NCBI RefSeq assembly: GCF_001638985.1
Contig: NW_017265136.1
Span: 2,030,269-2,094,268, forward strand
Reading direction: 5' to 3'
DNA: 64,000 bases
DNA from: Phycomyces blakesleeanus NRRL 1555(-)
Lineage: Eukaryota; Mucoromycota; Mucoromycetes; Mucorales; Phycomycetaceae
Position numbers and translations under genes: made by a program. Below, in pieces: positions 1 to 10,991 of this stretch (within the stretch, counting starts at the first letter, position 1; each line of letters starts with the position of its first letter). The notes below the pieces were generated by a model, which worked only from the letters and a program-made list of their open reading frames with translations, searched no databases and was not told the DNA's origin.

Positions 1-1099
1 ATTTTGGGATCGATCGACTGTCCGGATATGCTTCCTCGTTATTACAATGGATGCTAAATGCTGCCACCTGCGAATGCAATGCCAACATTGACAGAGTTTG
101 AAGTATAGACATAATCAGAAAAACTAGCATGATTATTTTCGACCATCTTTCGCCGCGTCCTCGAATGCATTCATAGACTATATACAGAATCTGGATAGCA
201 GAGATAAATACTTCTGTAAGTGAAGTGCTATCAATATTTGATGCACCTTGGAGCTGCTCAAGCATATCTATCGGCAAATATCGTACGAGTGATGGACATA
301 CAGGCACTTGATATTTGCACATGGACCCTGACCCAGTAACTGTCATGTCTTTAGATGTGTATTTACATCTTGGTTCAGAGCGCACATTGCTAAAATCGTT
401 ATATCCAATAAAAAGGTTGTCGTTTAAAAGACAATGTTTTACTTTCTTTGCTTTATCTAGGCCAAGATGATGTAAAAGCGCCGCAAGGTATGGTGCATTG
501 TCATTTTCTCTGCTGTCAAACTCTCGTAAAGCCTCTTCGTATTCTTCAGCCCAGTTTTTTATTTGAATGTCATAAGGTTGAGCTGTGTTTGTGTTCGTGT
601 TGGAGCTTGCGAGTGTTCCTGTTCCTGTGTAATTTTCATCTGATGAGATTTCCCGGAGAAGTATTCTATTGGAATCTGATATGTCCGCTACTACTTCAGC
701 ACTAGTAGATTCTTCTGCATGGGATACATTTGACTTTGTTTTTTTGTACTTTTTATACCATTTGTTAAATACATCGATTCCGAGAATCTTATCTGCACTG
801 AAAGACTTTACTATCGAGCCCATAGCGTCATATATACCACTTGTGGGGAATCCTAGCGCATTCATTCTCTTGAACGAGGTAGAAAGTGACATTGTGCTTG
901 GATCAGGGCGAACAGTCTTTGCGTGTGCCAGATAACCAAGAATCACAGTTTTAAGAATGGAATAAGCAGCGATTTCTTCATCTGATACAGATTCTGTTGC
1001 TGACAGTGGTGCAGCAGAACACCCAAGAAGTACCAAGCATAATAATAATTCAATGATAGGTATAACGCTGTGTTGAAGTTTAGCAGAGACCCAAGACAT
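1..1099 (-). CDS. Uncharacterised secretory-pathway membrane protein, paralog A (3' part beyond window)
   Basis: Reading on the minus strand from the ATG at 1099, the frame stays open for 366 codons and runs off the left edge, so the C-terminus is missing. The N-terminus has a hydrophobic signal-like stretch (IIELLLCLVLLGC) ending near SAAPL. It is followed by a conserved block with LKTVILGYLAHAKTVRPD, a KRMNALGFPTSGIYDAMGSI-like segment, a hydrophilic linker, and a second conserved block containing TVTGSGS, KYQVPV, SLVRYLP, RWSKIIM and MSILQTLSM. The same blocks occur in the same order in the genes at 49687-51192 and 53595-55460, so the three are paralogs. No function is known to me. The layout recalls a large, mostly unnamed fungal family of integral membrane proteins with an N-terminal HA-x-TV block and a P-x-SGI block; that link is a weak inference. 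Confidence 0.8.
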   Translation of the reverse strand, partial: MSWVSAKLQHSVIPIIELLLCLVLLGCSAAPLSATESVSDEEIAAYSILKTVILGYLAHAKTVRPDPSTMSLSTSFKRMNALGFPTSGIYDAMGSIVKSFSADKILGIDVFNKWYKKYKKTKSNVSHAEESTSAEVVADISDSNRILLREISSDENYTGTGTLASSNTNTNTAQPYDIQIKNWAEEYEEALREFDSRENDNAPYLAALLHHLGLDKAKKVKHCLLNDNLFIGYNDFSNVRSEPRCKYTSKDMTVTGSGSMCKYQVPVCPSLVRYLPIDMLEQLQGASNIDSTSLTEVFISAIQILYIVYECIRGRGERWSKIIMLVFLIMSILQTLSMLALHSQVAAFSIHCNNEEAYPDSRSIPK

Positions 1100-1599
1100 G
1101 GCATTAAGGCAAAAATACTATAAGAAAAAGAGGCAGATTGTTATTTTTTAATGTTATTTAAATGTATATATCCCCAGTTTAACCTGGGGAATAAATTTCT
1201 ACAAACTTGGAAATTGTGTACAAGTGCATGTTGGTCTGTACCAAGTTACACATATTAAGCCTGACATGTTTTATCTCAGAATTCTACAGTTTTTTTAGTA
1301 GTAAGTATATAAAAGAATTATACACTTTTTGATTTCGGCTTATATATCTGTGTATTTTATTTGAACAAAAAATACATAATTAAAAGTGATTACTACATCA
1401 AAGAAACAAATCAGATAGTAACTGCAGAATACATACAGCAAAAGAATGGAACTCATAAAGTTTTCTAGTAAATCTAAATTTTAAGCCTAAAAAGTATCAA
1501 TCTGATAAATAAAATGACCTTTCACTGCGATGAAAAATAAGGATTTTAGTTGAAGATTTTGTAAGTTTTTTTTGTGGGGTTAAGGATCAAGGACGTACC
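1100..1599. other. Gene-free upstream region of paralog A
   Basis: AT-rich sequence between the start of the minus-strand membrane gene and the left arm of the inverted duplication. It must contain that gene's promoter. I see no clear TATA box, RNA gene or long reading frame. Confidence 0.5.
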
Positions 1600-2645
1600 T
1601 GAAGTTCAAGATAGCGACACGCTCTCTAATCCACGAATAATTCTTAAAAAATTGACGAAGTTATGTTCTCTAAGAAAAAAAGCTGGGTTGGTAGGTCTTG
1701 AATGATTTATAAGAATATTAACAGTTAAACATTGATCCCCGGTTGTAATATTACTTTAGGAGCTCATGTTATATTACAGCTGGTATTTGAGAGCAGCGAG
1801 GTAAGCAAGGGCTGGGAACTTGCTTTAGTTTTACAAAATATAGCTAAAAACATGAAGAATGGTGATTGGACATGTCAAACGTATAGATAAAATAAACATC
1901 AAACCCACTTTTTCAGAATAGTCTTCCCATTTCTACGCCTTTTTTTTGTTAGAGATGTATTGATAACATCTTAGTCTAGCCGCAGAAGAGTGCTCATAAA
2001 TGCAGTATGGAAGTTATTTTTGTTCATAATTAACAAATATCCAAAGGTCACAAATTATGTCGTGTTTTTCAAATAAAAAGTCATAAACTTAAGCAATTTT
2101 CTCCAAGTCAGGGATGCAGACTCTTCTGGATGTGGACTATTGGAGAGTGCTGTGCTTCTGGTTTGAGATAAAAATACCAAAGCCGTACGTTTTTGCTTAT
2201 CCCTCTGAATCTCATAACACTGTTTTTGGTAGCAAAAAGGTTTTTGTTATCGAAGCCAGTTGTTGTTCCTCATAAGGCTACTTTTTTCGAGAATGATTTC
2301 TAATAGCTTCCCCGAGATATGTTGGCCCACAATTCGAGTATCAATATATATATATATAGCATAGAAACCAGAATCAGTAAAGATGAAAAGAGTGAAAAGG
2401 TTAATGTCCATAATATTCTAGGACTTGAAAAATATGAAAGGGAATGCTTTATATAACTAAAGAAGACAGGAGTTGTATGGTAAGTACAGTAGAATAGTGT
2501 ATCTGATATAAGAGCATATGATAGATTAGAGTATCGATAGCCTATTATTTTTTTATTGTACATTACAGCTCTATGTTGTGTTATCCGATATAGGCAGTTA
2601 CTTATAAGATATAGGGAAGTGTATTTTTTTCATAAAAGTAAAAGG
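1600..2645 (-). repeat. Left arm of a ~1 kb inverted duplication
   Basis: This stretch matches the reverse complement of 16868-17962 almost throughout, with scattered substitutions and small indels. Shared landmarks read in opposite orientation. They include the run beginning CAAGATAG near 1606 and 17952, the segment around 1755-1810 (right arm 17755-17830), the segment around 2095-2160 (right arm 17395-17465), and the segment around 2520-2600 (right arm 16965-17050). The arms lie about 14.2 kb apart, facing each other. A short frame near 1600-1705 corresponds to the C-terminal part of a longer frame in the right arm but is shifted by an indel. I see no transposase motif, and no terminal inverted repeat at the arm ends. 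Confidence 0.85.
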
Positions 2646-2753
2646 TCAAAAAAATTAACTATGCAGAATATTGCTTACAATTTCTAAAATTTCCTTTTTA
2701 TAGTGTAGTTAAGAGCCATCAATATGTATACTTAAAAAAAAAGAGTAAACTTA

Positions 2754-4625
2754 TTATTTATAAATTAATGTAACATATCCTCTGTGAAGATCGTTTGACC
2801 AGTACCAACTGTCAACTAATCCATAATCATTGCACAAAATACTTGGGTGGGGTAATTGTCCTCTACTTTTGTGTCGATAAGCCATAAAGTATTGCTTGGC
2901 ATATTCAACCTCTTCCTTCGAAAGTGCTTGAAGCACAACTACCTCAGATGCAGTTTTCGGGGGATTGAAGCAATGGAACCATAATGTATCCCCAGAAGTG
3001 TATTTGGATGTGTATCCAGATAGCATGCCTTTTGATAAGTTGTCATTGTTTTGTATCCTTGCACAACTTGTCTGTTCGATAGAAATTATATTAATCTTTA
3101 AATTTCTATGGCGATATTCATCAAGATTCGTGTCTTCCATAGAATAAAATACAACCTGATCTATTTCCAAGTCTTTGAAACAAGTGTTTGACATATCAAG
3201 ACATAGATTTCCAGTGTCTTGAGAAATAAGTCCAAGCACCGTTAATTTGCTTAAGCGCATGTGAGCAAGATTTGCGCATCTGAGCGAAAGATGATTAAAT
3301 ACACAGGACTTTACTTTGGATTTTGCGAGCTCAATTTGCTCCAAGAAGTGTGAAGTATTATTATCTGAAACCACAGAGCTGAGCAATATAGTGTCGGCTG
3401 AAATACTAAGCTTCTTTAGGACTGGGCAATTGTTCAATATATCGTCTAATTCGATGATACTGTATTTTGCTTTGACGGAAAGATCAATTAAACGTCTATA
3501 TGAAATAGGTACAGCCTGGAATATACGGGGTATCTGCGCAGAATTGGGTTTATGCATTACTGCTTTAATATGGAAAGTTTCTAAGCTCTTTGAACATGCT
3601 TCAGAGCATTCCCTAATAATCCTTGCTGCTGTGAATGGTAAAAAGTCGTCTATTCCAATTGTAAGTCCAAGACGCTTAAGAGGGAAGCTAAGCTCTTCAA
3701 AAATTTGCCAAAGTGTTACACCTCTCCATGCCACCGCTGGATTTTCACCCAAGCTAAAGTTTTCTAAGCGTGGAAAGAAATAAGGTAGCTCTAAGAACGC
3801 ACTAATTTTACCAAGTAAAATGTTATTTGTAGGTTCCAGATAAGTTGAGTGAGCTTCTGATGAGTCTTTTCCTACTGATTTACTATCTCTCCATTGGAAT
3901 GTGTGTATATTCTTGTATTTAATGGCGCAATAGAAAAACCATTCAAGAGACATATTTTCAATGTCAAACTTTACAGTGTTTAATGAGGTCGCTGGAAGAA
4001 CTGCTTTTATTTGAACCATATCAGTTTCTGGGATACGGAACATTTGAGATTGCAAATTTAGGTACTCTAGGTTAGGTAGGACAGAATGAATTGCTTCCAG
4101 TGTTTTCCACCCGATTGATGAAGTTGATCCAGGTGATTTGTTTTTGATCACCAGAGTTTGAAGAAGGGGCAGGCCGTTTAACATACGCTGAAGTTCCTGA
4201 AAGTTGTCTTCGTTGGGGCAATGTGGAATACATGTTGTCAGGTGTCTTAAAGATTCCCACAAACTCCAGTCCGAACGCTTTGTTAAGTGGGTTCGATACC
4301 ACAATCCTTTTTCGATCTTTAGGATCTTTAAGTCTGGAAAATACTTTTGTAGTTTGTCAATCGTGATGTCACTCAAACTGTCTCGTGAACCAAGGTCCAA
4401 GACCTGTACATAAGAGCCAGTGTGTAGATACATCTCTGGGTTTTCGACAAGCTTTTGTAGAAGAATATTGAGCTCTACGTCCCTAAGGATGGATATTTTC
4501 TCCCATAGAGAAGCTTGGAACGGCATAGACCATGCTTTACAGACATATGCACAGATAGATGCTTCTTTTCTTGTAGTAAAAGAAGCAATTTTTTTCAATA
4601 TTTCGAATGGAATCTTGATCGACAT
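2754..4625 (-). CDS. F-box protein, probable leucine-rich-repeat type
   Basis: Single exon, 623 aa, ATG at 4625 with a terminator codon just inside 2754. Residues 3-45 form an F-box: IPFEILKKIASF, then CAYVCKAW, then ASLWEKISI, the usual L-P/F-x-E-I-L, V-C-x-x-W and W-x-x-I landmarks. The rest shows irregular leucine-rich repeats, for example LKILKIEKG, LQTLVIKNKSPG, LEYLNLQSQ and LKKLSISADTI. F-box proteins of this build bind Skp1 and present substrates to SCF ubiquitin ligases; the substrate cannot be read from sequence. Such genes are often expanded in mucoralean genomes, which is background knowledge. It sits alone between the left duplication arm and a long gene-free stretch. Confidence 0.85.
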   Translation of the reverse strand: MSIKIPFEILKKIASFTTRKEASICAYVCKAWSMPFQASLWEKISILRDVELNILLQKLVENPEMYLHTGSYVQVLDLGSRDSLSDITIDKLQKYFPDLKILKIEKGLWYRTHLTKRSDWSLWESLRHLTTCIPHCPNEDNFQELQRMLNGLPLLQTLVIKNKSPGSTSSIGWKTLEAIHSVLPNLEYLNLQSQMFRIPETDMVQIKAVLPATSLNTVKFDIENMSLEWFFYCAIKYKNIHTFQWRDSKSVGKDSSEAHSTYLEPTNNILLGKISAFLELPYFFPRLENFSLGENPAVAWRGVTLWQIFEELSFPLKRLGLTIGIDDFLPFTAARIIRECSEACSKSLETFHIKAVMHKPNSAQIPRIFQAVPISYRRLIDLSVKAKYSIIELDDILNNCPVLKKLSISADTILLSSVVSDNNTSHFLEQIELAKSKVKSCVFNHLSLRCANLAHMRLSKLTVLGLISQDTGNLCLDMSNTCFKDLEIDQVVFYSMEDTNLDEYRHRNLKINIISIEQTSCARIQNNDNLSKGMLSGYTSKYTSGDTLWFHCFNPPKTASEVVVLQALSKEEVEYAKQYFMAYRHKSRGQLPHPSILCNDYGLVDSWYWSNDLHRGYVTLIYK

Positions 4626-7600
4626 TTAAAGGAGAAAAAGAAATAGAGAATACACACTAATGATTATGGCTTTGGCTTTATTAATTTATTATAGCCACAA
4701 TGACATCTTGTACAAAGTATATATTTTTTTTAGAAAAAAGTGTTGTCTCGGTCTATTTTCTTTGTTTTTCTTATTTCTTATATTCATCACTCATTCTTGT
4801 AAATTTCTTTCATTTATTTACACCTTGTGTTAAACAAGGATATTTTTTATATTCTTTTTCTGTTATAATTATTAAAAGGGATCATTTTCGCAAGCAACAT
4901 ACTTCATTTTCTTCTTTTTTCTGTTATTGTATTGTGCTTTGTATGCATTAGTAGGCCAAACATAGCTTAAATAATAATTGCTGTCATGTCACTCTATCTG
5001 TAAGATCAATTGATGGGACAAATTATTTCTTGGTGTAATTGAATACAAGAACAGTCTGTTGGTTTGCCATTCGACAGCCGAAATTATATGAAGCATTTTA
5101 ATGGTTTAAATCTCATGTTACCTTACTTTTTCTTCTTCTTTCAAAATATCTCAAACACCAGCGCGTCGTACTGAAAAAAAAAGAGTGTCAAAGAAAAACG
5201 TCTTTTTAATGTTCAGAATATTGAAACAAGATTTTATTTTTGGAAATGTATTTAACGTGGTTGAACAAAAGATATATTTTAAACTCATGAATTTTTCAAT
5301 TTGTTTCACTTTTGGTACTCCTGCTATGGGGCGGTAATTCTGGTTGGCGGTCTTTCGGCAGAACATATGGCTTGTCAATCTTTAAGTAAATCAATTTCGT
5401 AGCGTATTTATATATCCAAGATTATTTTCAAATATTTGTAGGTTATTGTAGAACACTTTATTTAAAGTTGCTCATACTAATTATTGATATATGTATTCGT
5501 ATATTACACTATAAAATAAAGACTTATTGGGTACAAAAACTAAAGCATAGGTCATTTGATATATATATATATATATATAATATCTTATTTCATATATACT
5601 CTTGTTTTTATAATATTCGTCAAAACCAGTAAATAGTTGTTGACTTGTATTTCCGATATATTTTTGGGGCTTTCTCAAATAATGAGCAAACCAACCAAGT
5701 TATTTCTCACAAGAAATAAAGTTTTGGTACACCGAGTGATTGATAATACAGTCTCTTTTATATATATATCAATTACCAAAATATTGGTGCTTATCAGCAG
5801 CTTTACTGGTCGATGTATTGTAAGAAAATCCCAGAATTTAAAATAACAGTCTTTTAGCTATGAAGATATGCTAGTGACAGTAGGATACACCAAGCAGCCA
5901 AAAGGATTGTTGCGATATTGTGTCATGTTCAAGCCATTCTATTTTTGATTAATATTTAAGTAGACTTCTTATAATACCGTTGGATGCGATTGGTAAATGT
6001 CTTGTGTAATTAAGTGAAGTAAAATATAATACAGACCAATAGAAACTTATGTAGCTTATTATATATAATATCTGCTTTTACTGCTAATTATTAGAAATAA
6101 ATATGTAATATGTTTGTAAGAATGTGATCTGATGGAATCTGTATAACCTGTAAGCCATGATCCGTGGCTGGAAAAAGACAAAAATAGTACACTTCTTTTC
6201 TATTATTGGGTCGCGGTCTTTGGAAATGTAATTTTTGCTTCGATTAAAAAAGTGATAACAACGGATGTATAGTAGCCGTTAAGATAGTAATTTTAGTATC
6301 CTTTGCTAATGAATAAGGATTGTATCTCAAGTAAAGAATCAGACCGTTTTCATCCATATTTTGTCATATTGAGGTAAAGAAAATATACTATTATTAAAAC
6401 CACATAATTACACCCGTATGTTAAATAATATTCGAAGGCGTAATTTTGCTTTGTATGTGTTAACTATAACTGTGTATTTTAAGCAGGGTAAACTTTTTTT
6501 TTCTAGTTAAACAAACCCTTTGTTTTTATAATCAGCTTGATGGTAAAATTTATTTCCACCAGTCTCAATAGTTTTCTCGCTTGAAATCAATATACTTTAT
6601 ATGGGCCAAATATGTTCTGATAATTTAGTAGTTATGATGTGTCCGAGATCTATTCATAAACAGCACCTACACAGTTTTCACTGCTGTAATCACTTTTTTT
6701 GTATAGTCCTAGATATTTATTTTATTTTATTTTTCTATGTTTAGAAGAGCTAAAAATAATATTATTAGAATTAAGGAAGCCTCAAAGCTTTTACTCAACA
6801 GTAAAGAAGTACATTTTATGGTCGACAGAAAAATTGTGTTTTCAAAGGTTATATTAAGGTAATCCCAAAAATAAGAGCTGAGACTCTCTTGAATAATTAT
6901 ATAAAATTGTCTTTTTTTTTACCAGCCTTTATATCTCTTTATTTATATACTTCGTTTCTGGTCGAAACAAAAGAATACACAAAGTCGTTGTAACCAAGCG
7001 GTATGAATAACCTAATGAAGTATAGGCTGACCAGCTTTTTAAAGCTTTTCTTTGAAGAGCATACTTATAACTGGTTACTCACAGAAACAAAATGATAGAG
7101 TCACATTGTAAGACTGGGTTTGAAGTATATCGGAAAATATAGCATAGGATTTAAGGTTAACCATGGCAACGAGGGCAACGATGATGGCCTTTTGACATTG
7201 CCGGTGCAAATTTCTTTTTTTAAGAAAAAGAAAAGAAAAAGAAAAGAAAAGAACTAGGCTATACATCATAAGTAGCTAACACTCGAATGTAATTTCCTCA
7301 ATGGTACAATGATATCAAAGTGATCGCCGATGAGTAGACAGATCCTTTGAATTTAATAAATATTTAGTTATTTTGAATCATTTTTTGTAACAATTTACCC
7401 CGTCTAATATTATCGTACAATTGGTGACATTTGGGGTACAGTGAGATCGTTTGATTTATCGTACGGATAAAAAAAATAGAAAAGACTGATCACATGAAGA
7501 AAACGAGATTCAAATTATCCTTAAAAGTGCCTGAAATACTGTTGTAGGAAATTGACTGAATAATTTGGCTTTTGAGTCTGTGTTTTTTCGAATATCCTTT

Positions 7601-10600
7601 TTGAGATGAAGTTACCTTATAAGAGAGTGGCTATGAATAGCATTTCTAGATAACAATTTAAGCTTACAATAATGGGAAATTTTTCAATATATGTGGCAGA
7701 AAATTTGATAAGATACCTCGGTCTAACATGTCCTTCAAGTGATCCAGTTATTAAAATAAATAACAATTAACCAGATAATATAGCCTTTATGTCGGTTTAG
7801 TGGCTGATGAAGAGATAGATATATAAATATGAGGGTATACAAGAATTATAAACAGTATTTCTCTGTACACTGAGCTGGTCTGTGTGAATAACCACGTGGT
7901 GACAACGTTTTCTATTGAAAGAGATTTACAGATATATATTCGATTATCCTAACAATGTTATTTTTTAAACCATTTGCGAGTCAACAGCTTTTTTTGCGTG
8001 ACATATGAAACATTGCGATATAATTTGCGTTATAAAAAATCTCTTGGGTTCAAAAATATTTTATATAAATTTTAAAATTTTCAATACAAAAGAAAAGTAT
8101 CCAAATATCATTGTGTTTGTATCTATCAATCAACTTCAATGTAAGTCCCACAGTAATTAAATTTGTGTTTCTGAGAGTGAGAGTCCAGCATTAAACTAGG
8201 GAGAGTAAAGAACAAGACGAGTACGGAGCAAAAGTTGGAGCCATAGATATAAAAACAACTATAACATTGATTCTACAGCTTTTGTGCCTGTCATAAGTAT
8301 CTTGTTTTCTCCGAGAGATCAATAAGTATTAGACATAGATATGTATCAAGTTAATTAGTTCCCATTTTAAGCGCTTTAACCTCATACTCTTTGAAACTAT
8401 TGCAGCGTAACTTGTTTAAGCCAAAGATTACATCTTAGACATTAAAGCAGAAATATGAAATTGAATAATGTACGTATTACTTGCAAACTTTCATTATACA
8501 AGGTATTTTGGAGCTCACTTTTTTGCTGCCTCATATATACTATATAGTTTTACTTTGCTTTTATTTCTTTATGATCTATTTTTTTTCTCTTTCTAAAATA
8601 AGATGTGTGAGCTGTCAAATAAGTCAGATGTCATTATTGGATACTCACTCTAAAGATGTTGGTAGATCCAGTAAATAAAAGCTTCTCCGGATTTACATAG
8701 TGATTAACATATTCATCTAATAGTTTCTCATAAAATGCTTGAATCTTTCAAGCCCAATCGGATTGACACTTTGTGATCTTAATAGTGTTTTTAAATAATA
8801 ATACCTTTTAAAATATCTCTAAACGCAGAAATTCTTTTTCGACGCACATATTGTCGCAATTATTATAGGTCACGCCAAAAAAAATCGGGCCGCAAGGTTC
8901 TTTTTTAGAGCGCAAAATCTAATATATCTATTGTATTCTTAGCAAGAAATTGTTACAGAATTTTTTTTTGTATATAATACCACTTGGTAGAAATTCAGAC
9001 TGACTAGACTCACTCTTTATGAAATTGACAAATGCTTATTCCCAAGCATGCTCTATTTCTCTTAATCTATTTAGATTGTCTCTTCTAGTACTGAATTTCC
9101 ATATAAATGTGTATATTGACATTCAATACTATGTTACCACTAATCTTGATATTAACACTTGTCAAATGCGATTGTTTATTGACTAATATCCCATAATATT
9201 CTGTTAGCCCTACTTAATACTCTGTTAAACCTTTATTTAGGTTCATTTGTCTATATTAAGTATACTTGTGATCCTTAACTCCAATGTTTCTCTAGCATCT
9301 TAGCTAGGTTACCACTACCTCTTTCCTTCTTACTCTTCTAGAACAAGGAATAGATCTTACGTCTTTTTTTCTGTCTACAAACACATGATTGAGTTAACTT
9401 TTTATTAGTACAGCAATTATTAAGACTGGCTTAGAGTGTGATACTTTTTTATTGATTATGTTATTCATACAATATTTATTTGTTATTCCCTATTAATGTC
9501 AATTTCATGGTTTAAGAAAAAAGGAAGGGAAGGAAGGCTCATCAAAGTAGCTAATAATGTTTGGAAGAGAGGCTGAAGTAGAAGGGTGGGTAATATCTAT
9601 TCTGTGCGAGAGGTGGCGCGAGGTAAAGTGAAAGAAAGAGAACAAAATACCATCTCTAGTAGTTACATGTGACAAAATTCTACAGCCGTCAATAATTTGG
9701 TAAAAAGGTCTTTTTAATAATTTATTTACATAAACATAGTTTTCATTTCTTTTTTATTATTATTATATTATTTCTGATCCCAAAAGAACAAGGTGACAAT
9801 ATGAATAAATGCAGCTATACATATTTATATCCCTAAATACTTGCATATATTATACACACACGCATATACACTTAATAATAACAATAAGAGCAATATACTT
9901 GTTGAAATACTAGCTTAATAAGCACCAATGAAAACACAGGAATAATAAAATCATACTTTTAGATATTGATATTCTCAGTACCTTTGAGAACGACCTATTC
10001 ACAAAGCTCATTTTAATACATGTTTGTGTGTTTGTGCGTTTGTGCGTTTGTGTGTACTTAATGATTAATATGAACCAAGGGTTTGTACAATCAAATCTAC
10101 AAAATGACAAGGAAGATCAACACCAGATAGGTAAGAATAAGGTGACACTTACAGTAGTTGTTCTGTTTCCGATAAAAATAAACGTGCGCAATCAATAAAC
10201 TAAAAGATACGATAAAGGTATTAGGTTGGTAGTCTACAAAAATTTATTTTAGGTATTTGGTATTGCTGCCTTTGCATCTCATATTACTGACTGTCGTGCC
10301 ACGTCCTAATTTCTGGTCCTGCCTCTGCCTTAAACACCGCTATTTTTTTATTATAATATTGTAATTATTACAATTATTACAATTATTACAATTATTATAA
10401 TTATTAAAGTAATTATTGTATTTATATATATTATTTATTATTCGAATAAAATAAAATAAAATACTAATTATTCATTCCATTCAAAAACCCTAAAAACAGA
10501 ATCTCAATTCAAAAAAGGCTGATATTGGCATAATAACAAACAAACACATAACAGTCTTCTTCATCGATTCAAAAAATAAAATGCAAGTTAGAGGGAACAC

Positions 10601-10991
10601 ATGGTGAAAAGGCAAGGGTTCAAGATTTCCATAATAGTACAGTCTTATCATTAGGCTACAATTTAATCAATAGACCATTTTTTACTGTTGCACGCCATAA
10701 TTCAAAAGGAGGAACTAAATAGACTTGGAAAAGGCAAAAGAGTTGAATTTGATCTTTTACTGTTACATCTTACCCATTGTGGTCACAAAGTCAGAAGTTT
10801 TGTGTGTCACGAAAACACCCAATACTTTATGGTGAGGAACAATGAAGGACCTATAAAATCTATAGTTTCCCACCTTCATCAAGAGCATTGAAAAGCACTA
10901 GACACAAAGTTTTTTTTTTCTTTTTCCCGACATATATTTAATTCACTTGTCTCCTTTTTTTTTATACCTTTCATCTCTCATTTTCTTTACT
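4626..10991. other. Long gene-free AT-rich region
   Basis: About 6.4 kb with no reading frame that looks coding and no RNA gene I can support. It contains AT dinucleotide runs (around 5555-5580), purine and pyrimidine runs (7205-7250), and a stretch of about 9000-9400 that is C+T-rich on the plus strand. From about 10,100 on lies the presumed upstream region of the transcription factor gene. A short frame at 10688-10891 starts only at a TTG and looks incidental. Confidence 0.6.
10361..10406. repeat. Microsatellite (ATTACA/ATT)n
   Basis: Short tandem array of ATTACA-like units grading into ATT units, roughly 600 bp upstream of the transcription factor start. It is a simple-sequence tract with no visible coding role. 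Confidence 0.8.

Noticed and set aside
6984..7075. tRNA-like start (GTCGTTGTAACCAAGCGGT) in the empty region
   Set aside because: The A-box-like sequence is not followed by an anticodon arm or a GGTTCGA-type B box at the right distance, and the acceptor stem does not pair.
10688..10891. 67-codon frame upstream of the first transcription factor
   Set aside because: It starts only at a TTG, has no recognisable motif and no splice route into the transcription factor gene.
10947..10991. Possible longer N-terminus for the first transcription factor
   Set aside because: The frame is open but offers only a TTG start; the first ATG is at 10992.
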